NCBI GenBank assembly: GCA_035604685.1
Contig: DATNIB010000049.1
Span: forward strand, 1-64,000
Source of the DNA: DATNIB01 sp035604685
GTDB lineage: Bacteria; Actinomycetota; Acidimicrobiia; Acidimicrobiales; RAAP-2
Length of the DNA stretch: 64,000 nt
Direction: 5' to 3'
Below, in pieces: positions 1 through 9,112 of this stretch (position 1 is the first letter of the stretch; each line of letters begins with the position of its first letter). The notes below the pieces were generated by a model that saw only the letters and a list, made by a program, of their open reading frames with translations, made no database searches and had not been told where the DNA came from. The translations under genes were made by a program, and so were the position numbers.

Positions 1-642
1 CTGCATCTCCAGCCACATGTCGGTGCCCTCGCGGGTCCGCTCCCCGACGCCGGCGAAGATGGACACCCCACCGTGCTGGCTGGCGACCCGGTGAATCATC
101 TCTTGGATGATGATCGTCTTGCCGACGCCGGCGCCGCCGAAGAGGCCGATCTTCCCGCCCTGGACATAGGGCTCGAGCAGGTCGACCACCTTGATGCCCG
201 TCTCGAACATCTGTGAGCGCGGCTCGAGCTGGTCGAAGGCCGGAGCGCTGCGGTGGATCTCCCAGCGGTCGTCGACCGGGCCGATGTCGTCGGTGTCGAG
301 CGGTTGGCCGAGGACGTTGAACACGTGGCCGAGCACGGCGTCGCCGACCGGGACCGAGATGCCAGCTCCCGTATTGCGCACCGGTGCACCGCGCACCAGA
401 CCGTCGGTCGCCTGCATACACACGCAGCGGACCCTGCCGTCACCGATCTGCTGTGCCACCTCGGCCGTCACGGTCACCTTGGCGCCCTCGAGCTCGAGGT
501 CCATCTCCACTGCCATGTTGATCTCGGGCAGCGCGTGGGGAGGGAACTCCACGTCGACGACCGGTCCGGCGATCGCCACAACGCGGCCCTGCTCCAAGTG
601 CGGGCCCGCCGCGGCGCGCGGTTCCTCAGTGGTCGTGGTCAC
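1..642 (-). CDS. atpD: ATP synthase F1 subunit beta, N-terminal part (cut by window edge)
   Basis: Catalytic beta subunit of F1-ATPase, which makes ATP at the cytoplasmic face of the membrane. Only the first 214 codons lie in the window; the gene runs off the left edge. I chose the GTG at 642 because the protein then begins MTTTTEEPRAAAG, followed by the usual beta-barrel (GRVVAIAGPVVDVEFP), and a purine-rich AAGGGAG lies upstream. The Walker A motif GGAGVGKT is followed by IIIQEMIHRVA, then FAGVGERTREG, all canonical for AtpD. It starts four bases after the atpG stop, in the same operon. Identification is very secure; the C-terminal half cannot be judged. Confidence 0.97.
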   Translation of the reverse strand, partial: MTTTTEEPRAAAGPHLEQGRVVAIAGPVVDVEFPPHALPEINMAVEMDLELEGAKVTVTAEVAQQIGDGRVRCVCMQATDGLVRGAPVRNTGAGISVPVGDAVLGHVFNVLGQPLDTDDIGPVDDRWEIHRSAPAFDQLEPRSQMFETGIKVVDLLEPYVQGGKIGLFGGAGVGKTIIIQEMIHRVASQHGGVSIFAGVGERTREGTDMWLEMQ

Positions 643-646
643 GGGG

Positions 647-1552
647 TCAAGCTCCCTTCGAGTGGCGGAGCGCCTCTGCGCCGCCGACGATTTCCAAGAT
701 CTCGGTGGTGATGGCGTCCTGTCGGGCGCGGTTCATGATGCGGCTGAGCGTCCGGATGAGCTCATCCGCGTTGTCCGAGGCGGCAGCCATCGCCCGCTGC
801 TGTGCCGTGAAGAAGGCCGCCGTGGCCTCGAGCATCGCCGAGAAGATCTCGGACTCCATCGCCTGGGTCGTGAGCTCCGCCAGCAGCTTCTCGGCGTCCG
901 GCTCGAACGAGATGTATCCCTTTGGCGCGCCGGATGCCTCCTCGACCTCCTCGGGCGTCTCGGGCAATGGCAGCGGCAACAGCTGTTGGGCCGCGACCGA
1001 TTGACTGCCCGCCGACACGAAGCGGGTCGACACCATCACCAGGAGATCCATCTCACCGGACAGGAACGGCTGGCTGGCCACAGCCGCAACCTCTCGGGCG
1101 TTGGCGAAGGTCGGGCGGTCGTTGAAGCCGACGAAGGAACGCTCGAGTGCCATGCCCCGGTAGCGGAAGTAAGGCGGGGCCTTCTTGCCGACGGTGAAGA
1201 GCCGCACCGTCCGACCGGCCGCGACATGCTCGGCGGCCAGCCGCTCGGTGGCGCGGAACACCGAGGAGTTGTAGGCGCCCGACAGACCCCGGTCACCAAC
1301 GATGGCGAGGATCCCCACCGCGCTCGGCGACTCGGGGGTCCCGAGCAGCTTCGCTGCGGCCCGCGAGTCGGCCTTCGCCGCCTGCAGCACGATCCGTGCC
1401 ATGCCCCTCCGGTAGGGCCGGTTGGCCACTATCCGGTTCTGGGCGCGGACGATCTGGGAGGCCGCGATGAGCTCCATCGCCCTCGTGATCTTCTTCGTCG
1501 ACTGGACGCTGCGGATCCTCCGCCGGAGAACCCGCTCCTGACCGCCGGCCAT
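647..1552 (-). CDS. atpG: ATP synthase F1 subunit gamma
   Basis: Central rotor shaft that couples proton flow in Fo to conformational change in the alpha3beta3 head. The 301-aa product has the family's N-terminal signature (RRRIRSVQSTKKITRAMELIAASQI). It also has the C-terminal helix that re-enters the head, ending SRIMNRARQDAITTEILEIVGGAEAL. The length is normal for the family, with a short acidic insertion near the middle (PETPEEVEEAS). The ATG at 1552 lies three bases after the atpA stop, so translation is likely coupled. Confidence 0.97.
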   Translation of the reverse strand: MAGGQERVLRRRIRSVQSTKKITRAMELIAASQIVRAQNRIVANRPYRRGMARIVLQAAKADSRAAAKLLGTPESPSAVGILAIVGDRGLSGAYNSSVFRATERLAAEHVAAGRTVRLFTVGKKAPPYFRYRGMALERSFVGFNDRPTFANAREVAAVASQPFLSGEMDLLVMVSTRFVSAGSQSVAAQQLLPLPLPETPEEVEEASGAPKGYISFEPDAEKLLAELTTQAMESEIFSAMLEATAAFFTAQQRAMAAASDNADELIRTLSRIMNRARQDAITTEILEIVGGAEALRHSKGA

Positions 1553-1555
1553 TCG

Positions 1556-3078
<1,523 letters not shown>

Positions 3079-3079
<1 letters not shown>

Positions 3080-4011
3080 CAATCAGCTCCCTCTGGCTCA
3101 GAACGGCTTTCGGCGTCGCCGAGGCCACCCGGCTCCCACCCGACCGGAACAAGGTGTTCGCGCAGCGCATTGAGGCGAGCCCGGGTCGTGGCGTCCACCC
3201 GCAGGTCTCCGACCTGCACCACCGCGCCCATCAGCAGGCTCGGATCGATAGTTACCTGGAGCTCGACCGGAAACCCGACGAGGTGGGACAGCGACTCGGC
3301 CAACTCGGCCCGCTGGTCGGGATCGACCTCTCTCGCACTTCGCACGTGTGCCACCCGCCAACCTCGGACGCGGGCGGTCGTCTCCACCAGCCAGTCGAGC
3401 GTGCCCACGAAATCGCGAGCCCGGCCCCCGGCGATTGCGTAGTCGACCAGTCGGAGGGTCTCGGGCTGCACCTTGGCCTCGAGCAGGTCGTGGACAATCC
3501 CCTGGCGGGCGGCGACCGGGCGGTCCCGGTCGGTGAGGACGGACCGGAGCGCCGGCGCGGACTCCACGGTCCGGGCGAACCGGAAGAGCTCATCTTCCAT
3601 CTCTTCGAGGTCGGCGCTCGAGACCTCCTCGAAGATCGCCGCGGCGAACCCGCCGACGCGCTCGCGGGCCGCCAGGAAGCTGAGCGGTTGGGGCGGCAAG
3701 TCCTGGCCCTCCGCCCGGTGCCGCGCCTGTGTGGCCACCCAGGCCAGGGCGGCGGGGATCTCGGGGCCCCCGACCGATCCGACGACGAAGGTGGCCAGCC
3801 GGCTGGCGGGGCGGGAGACCCGCTCCGACAAGAGGTCGCTGAGGACGCCGCGCCGCGCCGCGGGCGGTGTGGCGGTGTCGATGAGCGCCAGGCGAAGCTC
3901 TGCGTGGGTGGCCAGCAGCTCCTCGATCGATCGGAGCTCAGCCGCCAGCGTCTCGCTTTCCCCCGAGGCCTGAAAGACCGCGGCGCTGTACCCTTCGATC
4001 GCCGGGTTCAC
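3079..4011 (-). CDS. atpH: ATP synthase F1 subunit delta, long actinobacterial form with a repeated N-terminal domain
   Basis: Peripheral stalk subunit linking the b subunits to the top of F1. At 310 aa it is far longer than the roughly 180-aa E. coli protein. Residues from about 130 to the end look like a complete delta/OSCP protein (MEDELFRFARTVES, then the C-terminal SLLMGAVVQVGDLRVDATTRARL). Residues 25-97 resemble residues 141-213 with an offset of 116: both carry an L-R, a D, a P, AAR-x-G and DLL at matching spots, so the helical domain appears duplicated. Long delta proteins are usual in Streptomyces-like actinobacteria, while mycobacteria instead fuse b and delta. The GTG start overlaps the atpF stop by four bases (GTGA). 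Confidence 0.93.
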
Positions 4012-4550
4012 GAGCGGGCCTCGGCCCCGGCCCCGCGGTCCCCGGACCGCATGTCACTCTTCAACGCCTCGACCGCCTCGTCCAGCAATTCGCGATGGGC
4101 CGACGCGTCGACTTCTCTCCCGATGATCTTCTCGACGGTGTCGAGGACGATCTCGCCCACGCGGCCGGCCGACTCTTCGATCGCCCGCTGGCGCGTCAGC
4201 GACAGCTCAGCCTCCGCGCTGGCGACGATCCGGTCGAACTCAGCCTGGCCGCGTGATTGGGCCTCGCTCCGGACCTGCTCTGCCGTGTGGTTGGCCTGCG
4301 CCACGATCTCCCGGGCCTGGTGCCGGGCCTGGTCGAGCACGGCCCGTCGCTCCTCGTCGGCCGCCGCGGCGTCGGTTCGCGCCTTGTCGGCCGCTTCCAG
4401 CGACGAGCGGATCAGCTCTTGGCGCTTCTCAACCGCCCGATTGAGCGGCGGGAGGATGTACTTCGCCGTCACGAAGACGATGACGAGGAAGATCGCCAGC
4501 TCGATGAAGAACGTGCCGTTGGGGAGAATGAAGACGCTTCCGGTCTGCAT
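4008..4550 (-). CDS. atpF: ATP synthase Fo subunit b
   Basis: Membrane-anchored peripheral stalk subunit. The 180-aa protein has one N-terminal membrane helix (residues about 13-33, FFIELAIFLVIVFVTAKYIL). A long charged alanine/glutamate/arginine-rich helix follows (EKRQELIRSSLEAADKARTD onward), as in all b subunits. The C-terminal segment VEKIIGREVDASAHRELLDEAV is the region that contacts delta. The gene lies between atpE (28-base gap) and atpH (4-base overlap). Confidence 0.96.
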   Translation of the reverse strand: MQTGSVFILPNGTFFIELAIFLVIVFVTAKYILPPLNRAVEKRQELIRSSLEAADKARTDAAAADEERRAVLDQARHQAREIVAQANHTAEQVRSEAQSRGQAEFDRIVASAEAELSLTRQRAIEESAGRVGEIVLDTVEKIIGREVDASAHRELLDEAVEALKSDMRSGDRGAGAEARS

Positions 4551-4579
4551 GTCGAGGCCTCGGTGAAAACCCTGTATCC

Positions 4580-4852
4580 CTACTTGACCGACTTGGCGGC
4601 GAAGACGTACACGAACACGATCATGAAGAGCAGGTTGATGAAGTACATTGCCTCGACCAATCCGACCGTGATGAAGAAGTACTGCCGCGCCTTGCCTTCG
4701 ATCTCGGGCTGCCGCGCGATGGCGGCAATGGTCTGACTACCGGCCAGGCCGTCACCGATGGCCGCGCCAATGGCGCCGCCGCCCAGCGCCAGCCCGCCGC
4801 CAACCAGGGCGCCGGCGACCCGCACCGCGCTCTCTACTGTGTCTGCTGCCAT
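4580..4852 (-). CDS. atpE: ATP synthase Fo subunit c
   Basis: Proteolipid that forms the rotating proton-carrying ring. The 90-aa protein forms a helical hairpin: a glycine/alanine-rich first helix (GGGLALGGGAIGAAIGDGLAG), the polar loop RQPE at residues 47-50, and a second helix with the ion-binding carboxylate Glu67 (GLVEAMYFINLLF). No sodium-site signature is obvious, so proton coupling is the default inference. It starts about 20 bases after the atpB stop in the same operon. The upstream sequence has a GGAGGAACAATG-type ribosome site, strong for this window and fitting the high copy number of c. Confidence 0.96.
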   Translation of the reverse strand: MAADTVESAVRVAGALVGGGLALGGGAIGAAIGDGLAGSQTIAAIARQPEIEGKARQYFFITVGLVEAMYFINLLFMIVFVYVFAAKSVK

Positions 4853-4872
4853 TGTTCCTCCTTCATGTCGAC

Positions 4873-5667
4873 TTACTTTTCGATCGTGGTCAGTGGTTGG
4901 GACGAGTGGCGACCCACCGGCTCGTCATGTTCGACGCTCATTCCCAGACCCAGGTACATGATCGTGAGCAGAGCGAAGATGAACGCCTGGATCAGCCCGA
5001 TGAACAGGTCAAACGGCTTCCATACCAAGTCCCCGACCGGCAGGAGATACACCGGGAGCAGCGCGGCCAGCACCGCCAGCATCAGGCCACCGGAGAAGAG
5101 GTTGCCGAAGAGTCGGAAGGTGAGCGTGATGGGCTTGGTGATCTCCTCGATCACGTTGATGGGAACCATGACTTTGTAGGGCTGGAAGTAGTGCCGGACG
5201 TACCCGCGGATGCCTCGCGCCTTGATCGAGTTGTAGTGCACGAGCGCGATGACGGTCACCGCCATCGCCAACGGCAGGTTCACGTCCGACGTGGGCGCGG
5301 GGAACCACTCGGGACTGTGACCGCTCGGGATCGCCTCAATCCAGTTGCAGGTCCAGATGAACAAGAAGATGACTACCGCCAACGGCACGAATGGGCGACC
5401 CTCGGGGCCGATGGCCGAATCCGCAAGGTCCTGGACCTGCTCGACAACGAATTCCCAGAAAAGTTGCAGCTTCCCGGGGCGGTCGACGCTGACCCGGGAC
5501 CGAAGCAAGAGGCCGAGGCCGATCACCACCGCGGCCGCGGCCAGCGTGGACCACACGACGTCGAGATCGACGGTCAAGCCGAGGATCTTGGTGGTTACCG
5601 GATGATCTCCGATGGTGATCTTCCCGGTCGCCAGGGATATCGAGGCGAACGCGCTCGCGCTGGTCAC
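4873..5667 (-). CDS. atpB: ATP synthase Fo subunit a
   Basis: Stator channel subunit that passes protons to the c ring. From the GTG at 5667 the protein is 264 aa, starting MTSASAFASISLATG. That GTG lies two bases after the TAG stop of the upstream atpI-like gene. Several hydrophobic helices follow. The conserved arginine helix reads TLTFRLFGNLFSGGLML, the essential Arg region of all a subunits, and the late helix FIGLIQAFIFALLTIMYLG is also typical. The frame stays open further upstream, but that stretch is an arginine/glycine-rich translation of the genes above and is not protein-like. Confidence 0.95.
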   Translation of the reverse strand: MTSASAFASISLATGKITIGDHPVTTKILGLTVDLDVVWSTLAAAAVVIGLGLLLRSRVSVDRPGKLQLFWEFVVEQVQDLADSAIGPEGRPFVPLAVVIFLFIWTCNWIEAIPSGHSPEWFPAPTSDVNLPLAMAVTVIALVHYNSIKARGIRGYVRHYFQPYKVMVPINVIEEITKPITLTFRLFGNLFSGGLMLAVLAALLPVYLLPVGDLVWKPFDLFIGLIQAFIFALLTIMYLGLGMSVEHDEPVGRHSSQPLTTIEK

Positions 5668-5669
5668 GT

Positions 5670-6083
5670 CTAGCTCACACCCGTAGACATGATGGCCCGG
5701 GCCATGTTCATGACGAAGAGCAGCTGAAGGATCACGAGGCCGATCACGGTCCCGATCCCGAGCGGGCCGTTCAGGACGAGCAAACCGATGACGATCGCCG
5801 TGATGATTGCCAGTCGGGTCGCCGTGCGGGTGCCAAGGATCCGCCGAACCACCTTCTTGTTCGTTTCGCCTCGCGTCTGCACCTTGGAAACGCCTGAGTC
5901 GAGGAATCGGAGATTCATAATCGCCATCGCGACTCCGAGCCCGATGCCGAGAGCGAGGTAGGAGGCCGAAAGCATCAGCGCCGCGACGACTCCGACGGCA
6001 CCGACGATGAGCGCGGAGATGACCGTCCGCCGTAGCGCCCGCGCCAACGCCGGGAGCTCGAGGTCGGCGAACCCGGAGAGCAT
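5670..6083 (-). CDS. atpI: ATP synthase-associated membrane protein (AtpI-like)
   Basis: Small integral membrane protein of 137 aa placed immediately before atpB, the position of atpI/Rv1303-type genes. It shows four hydrophobic stretches (about residues 18-38, 40-58, 92-110 and 112-133) and a basic loop (ETNKKVVRRILGTRTATR). AtpI-family proteins are thought to help assemble the c ring or to carry Mg2+ into the complex; this role is taken from the family and not visible in the sequence. The ATG at 6083 follows the atpZ-like gene by 20 bases and its stop abuts the atpB start. Confidence 0.75.
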   Translation of the reverse strand: MLSGFADLELPALARALRRTVISALIVGAVGVVAALMLSASYLALGIGLGVAMAIMNLRFLDSGVSKVQTRGETNKKVVRRILGTRTATRLAIITAIVIGLLVLNGPLGIGTVIGLVILQLLFVMNMARAIMSTGVS

Positions 6084-6103
6084 GGCCTAGGCCCTCACCA
6101 GCG

Positions 6104-6346
6104 CTACAGGAACCGCCGGATCTGCGCCACGACGGAGGCGACCGCAGCCGCCAGCCCCAGGACCAGGCCGATGAGGAAGAAGAGCGGTGCCGTGTGCCAC
6201 GCCCGATCGCCCAGCAGACCGAGGACCACTCCCACGGCAACACAGCCCGCCGCCGACGTGCCCATGCCCAGAAACGCCACGGCGCTGGGCAGCGGCTTGA
6301 CGGGAGCCGGAGACTCGTCCGGACGTGGCGATCCCGACTCTGTCAT
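6104..6346 (-). CDS. atpZ: AtpZ-like small membrane protein, first gene of the atp operon
   Basis: An 80-aa protein with two membrane helices (about residues 25-45 and 50-70). It has the hairpin sequence GVVLGLLGDRAWHTAPLFFL and ends VVAQIRRFL, resembling the AtpZ/ATPase_gene1 family that opens many atp operons. A GTG at 6361 would add five residues, but the ATG at 6346 has a G-rich run right before it and is my preferred start. The function in the family is accessory, in assembly or divalent cation transport. No clear promoter is visible in the roughly 180 bases between this gene and wecA. Confidence 0.7.
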   Translation of the reverse strand: MTESGSPRPDESPAPVKPLPSAVAFLGMGTSAAGCVAVGVVLGLLGDRAWHTAPLFFLIGLVLGLAAAVASVVAQIRRFL

Positions 6347-6525
6347 GCCCCCGCGACGCACTCTGCGGCGCGATCAACTGGACCTCCACCAAGATTGGCT
6401 CCGGTCACATGCAGGCTGGGCTGATGCCCGCCCCCGGAGGGAACACCTCTGCCATCTCGACCGTGCCGAGGTGAGCAGTTAACACGCGGGACATCATCGC
6501 ATCCCGCCCCACGCACGGCAAAACG

Positions 6526-7710
6526 TCAACGCCGGGCGTGGGCGCGCTCTTTGACCTGCTCACGGGGCTGTTCCGGACCCGGCGGCGGCTCTTGCTCCAC
6601 CTGGCCTCCCCGCTGGCGAAGGCCGGGATGGAACAGTGTGTACAGGCCCACCCCGAGCGCCGCGGCGCCGAAGGGGATGAAGGCGTTCACCCGCTGGACG
6701 AAGAGCGGGAACAGGACGAAACCCGAGAGCAGCGCCGTCCAGGCCCACAGGATGACGACGGTGCGCCGGGGCCCGTGCCCGAGGCGCAGCAGCCGGTGGT
6801 GGATGTGCTCCTTGTCCGGCGTGTGGAAGGGCGTCCGGCGGACGGTTCGGCGTAGGAAGGCGAATGCCATGTCCACGAGCGGAACGCCGAGAATGAAGAA
6901 CGGGATGAAGAGGGGGGCGAAGAAGAAGTAGGTCACACCGCTGAGCGGCGTGGACTCGGGCACGCGTCCGCCGATCACCATCGTCGACGCAGACATGAGG
7001 AGCCCAAGCAACAGCGCGCCCGCGTCACCCATGAAGATCTTGGCGGGATGGAAATTGAAGGGCAGGAAGCCGAGACACACCCCGCAGGTGATGGCGGCCA
7101 CCAGCGGGCCCACGTTGTCGGGGCTGAGCGCTCCCTGCTGCATGAGCCGCAGGCCGTAGACGGCGAGTGCGCCCGCGCCGATGGCCACCAGGCCGGCGGC
7201 CAGCCCGTCGAGCCCGTCGATGAAGTTGACGGCATTGGTGAGCGCGATCACCCAGAGGGCCGTGATGAGCGGCAAGACGTTGGGCGTCAGCGCGATCAAC
7301 CCCGCCAACGGGATCTTGATCTCGTACATCGTGACGCCGAGGAAGTACAAGATGCTGGCGGCCAGGACCTGGCCGGCCATCTTGGCCGGCGCCGACATGC
7401 CGCGGGCGTCGTCGATCAGCCCCACGAAGAAGATGGCGGCCCCCGCCAGGACCACGCCGAGCGGCTCGGACGAGTTGGCGAAGACGACGTGGAGCGGCGA
7501 GAGCAGTGCGGCCACCAACATGGCGACGAGGAAGCCCATGAACATCGCAGCCCCCCCGCCGTAGGGGACGGTACGGGTGTGGATCTTGCGGTCGTCGGGG
7601 ACGTCGACGTGCCCCACCCGGATGGCCAACCAGCGCGCCGGCCAGGTGCAGGCGGCCGTCGCCGCTGCCGCCACGACCAGCACCACTGCGTACCAGACCA
7701 GCGGCGGCAC
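6526..7710 (-). CDS. wecA: UDP-GlcNAc:undecaprenyl-phosphate GlcNAc-1-phosphate transferase (WecA/TagO family)
   Basis: Integral membrane enzyme that moves GlcNAc-1-phosphate from UDP-GlcNAc to a polyprenyl phosphate, the first lipid-linked step of cell-wall polymer synthesis (the arabinogalactan linker in mycobacteria). The 394-aa protein has about ten membrane helices and the family motifs: the Asp pair in LIDDARG, NAVNFIDGLDGLA, FMGDAG, and the basic loop HIHHRLLRLGHGPR. The C-terminus is a charged proline-rich tail. It starts at a GTG. It sits between glyA and the atp genes, as rfe (Rv1302) does in M. tuberculosis, though glyA is not in the mycobacterial order. Confidence 0.93.
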   Translation of the reverse strand: MPPLVWYAVVLVVAAAATAACTWPARWLAIRVGHVDVPDDRKIHTRTVPYGGGAAMFMGFLVAMLVAALLSPLHVVFANSSEPLGVVLAGAAIFFVGLIDDARGMSAPAKMAGQVLAASILYFLGVTMYEIKIPLAGLIALTPNVLPLITALWVIALTNAVNFIDGLDGLAAGLVAIGAGALAVYGLRLMQQGALSPDNVGPLVAAITCGVCLGFLPFNFHPAKIFMGDAGALLLGLLMSASTMVIGGRVPESTPLSGVTYFFFAPLFIPFFILGVPLVDMAFAFLRRTVRRTPFHTPDKEHIHHRLLRLGHGPRRTVVILWAWTALLSGFVLFPLFVQRVNAFIPFGAAALGVGLYTLFHPGLRQRGGQVEQEPPPGPEQPREQVKERAHARR

Positions 7711-7727
7711 CTAGCGGGGCCTCTCGC

Positions 7728-9029
7728 TCAGCCGGTCGGCACCCACGTGGGATAGGGCGGGAAGGCGTTGCACAGTTCGTGCACCTCCCCCCGGATCGAG
7801 GCGAGTGCAGCCTCGTCGCCGCGGTTGCGCAGCGTCCGCGAGATGAGCGACGCGATCGTCACCATCTCGTCCGGTCCCATCCCGGCGGTGGTCTCGGCCG
7901 CGGACCCCAGGCGCAGGCCCGAGGTGATGAACGGCGAGCGGGGGTCGTCGGGAATGGTGTTGCGGTTGCAGGTGATGCCCGAACGGTCGAGCACCTCCTG
8001 GGCCACCTTGCCGGTCAGCGTGGGGTCGAAGTTCCGGAGATCCACGAGGACCATGTGGTTGTCGGTGCCTCCCGAGACCAGCCGGAAGCCCTCTGCGCGC
8101 AGCGCCACCCCGAAGGCCTTGGCGTTTCGGACGACCCGGGCCGCGTAGTCCGCGAAGGAGGGCTGCGCGGCCTCGCCGAACGCCACCGCCTTGGCCGCGA
8201 TCACGTGCTCCAGCGGACCACCTTGGAGGCCGGGGAACACGGCGCTGTCGATTGCCTTGGCGTGGGCCTCGGCGCACAGGATGGCCCCGCCGCGCGGGCC
8301 GCGCAGGGTCTTGTGGGTGGTGAGGGTCACCACATCGGCGATCCCCACCGGATTGGGGTGGACGCCTCCGGCGATCAGCCCGGCCGGGTGGGCGGCGTCG
8401 AACATGAAGAGGGCGCCGACGGAGTCGGCGATCTCGCGGAAGGGCAGCGGATCGATGACCCGGGCGTAGGCGGTCGAACCGGCCACGATGAGGCGGGGTC
8501 GTTCGGCCTTCGCCTGATCGGCCAACCGGTCGAAGTCGATCACCTCGCCCGGCTTGTCGTCGTCGTCGCTGGCCGGCGACACGCCGTAAGAGACGAAGCG
8601 CCAGATCTTGCTCGTGATCGAGGCGGGTGACCCGTGGGTCAGGTGCCCGCCGTGGTCGAGGCGCATGGCGAGCACGGTGTCCCCGGGCTTGAGCAGCGCC
8701 TGGTACGCAGCCAGGTTGGCGTTCGCCCCCGCGTGCGGCTGGACGTTGGCGTGCTCGGCGCCGAACAGGTTGGCCAGGCGGTCGCGGGCCACGTCCTCGA
8801 TCTCGTCGATTACCCGGTTCCCGCCGTAGTACCGACGGCCCGGGTAGCCCTCCGAGTACTTGTTGGTGAGGACCGAGCCGCAGGCGGCCAGCACCGCCGG
8901 CGACACGAAGTTCTCGGACGCGATCAGCTGCAGCGTCGTCGTCTGCCGGGTGGTCTCCTGGGCGATGAGGCCCGCCACCTCGGGGTCCGACGCCAGCCAG
9001 TTCTCGAGGGGCAAGCCGGCGGCGCTCAC
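7728..9029 (-). CDS. glyA: Serine hydroxymethyltransferase
   Basis: PLP enzyme that interconverts serine and glycine while charging tetrahydrofolate with a one-carbon unit. The 433-aa protein has the expected motifs: LIASENFVSPAVL, NKYSEGYPGRRYYGG, the PLP lysine at about residue 240 in TLTTHKTLRGPRGG, and FPGLQGGP. I start it at the GTG at 9029 (MSAAGLPLENW), which is preceded by a TACACT hexamer seven bases upstream. The frame is open 17 codons further, but that part is arginine/serine-rich and unlike the family. It is followed by wecA after 17 bases. Confidence 0.95.
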   Translation of the reverse strand: MSAAGLPLENWLASDPEVAGLIAQETTRQTTTLQLIASENFVSPAVLAACGSVLTNKYSEGYPGRRYYGGNRVIDEIEDVARDRLANLFGAEHANVQPHAGANANLAAYQALLKPGDTVLAMRLDHGGHLTHGSPASITSKIWRFVSYGVSPASDDDDKPGEVIDFDRLADQAKAERPRLIVAGSTAYARVIDPLPFREIADSVGALFMFDAAHPAGLIAGGVHPNPVGIADVVTLTTHKTLRGPRGGAILCAEAHAKAIDSAVFPGLQGGPLEHVIAAKAVAFGEAAQPSFADYAARVVRNAKAFGVALRAEGFRLVSGGTDNHMVLVDLRNFDPTLTGKVAQEVLDRSGITCNRNTIPDDPRSPFITSGLRLGSAAETTAGMGPDEMVTIASLISRTLRNRGDEAALASIRGEVHELCNAFPPYPTWVPTG

Positions 9030-9036
9030 GCGCCCG

Positions 9037-9042
9037 AGTGTA
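9037..9042 (-). promoter_or_regulatory. -10 hexamer for a leaderless glyA transcript
   Basis: On the minus strand TACACT is followed by seven bases and then the glyA GTG, so transcription would begin at or next to the start codon. No ribosome-binding site is visible upstream. No convincing -35 element is seen, which is common for such actinobacterial promoters. Confidence 0.5.
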
Positions 9043-9112
9043 CTGATCGACCGGGACCCGCCCCGGCGAGGAGGGAGCACCGGCCGGCCCCCGCCGGTAC
9101 GCTCGCCCGGCG

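Noticed and set aside
6524..6529. TTGACG on the minus strand as a -35 for the atp operon
   Set aside because: It contains the wecA stop codon and no -10 hexamer lies at 16-18 bases, so it looks like chance.
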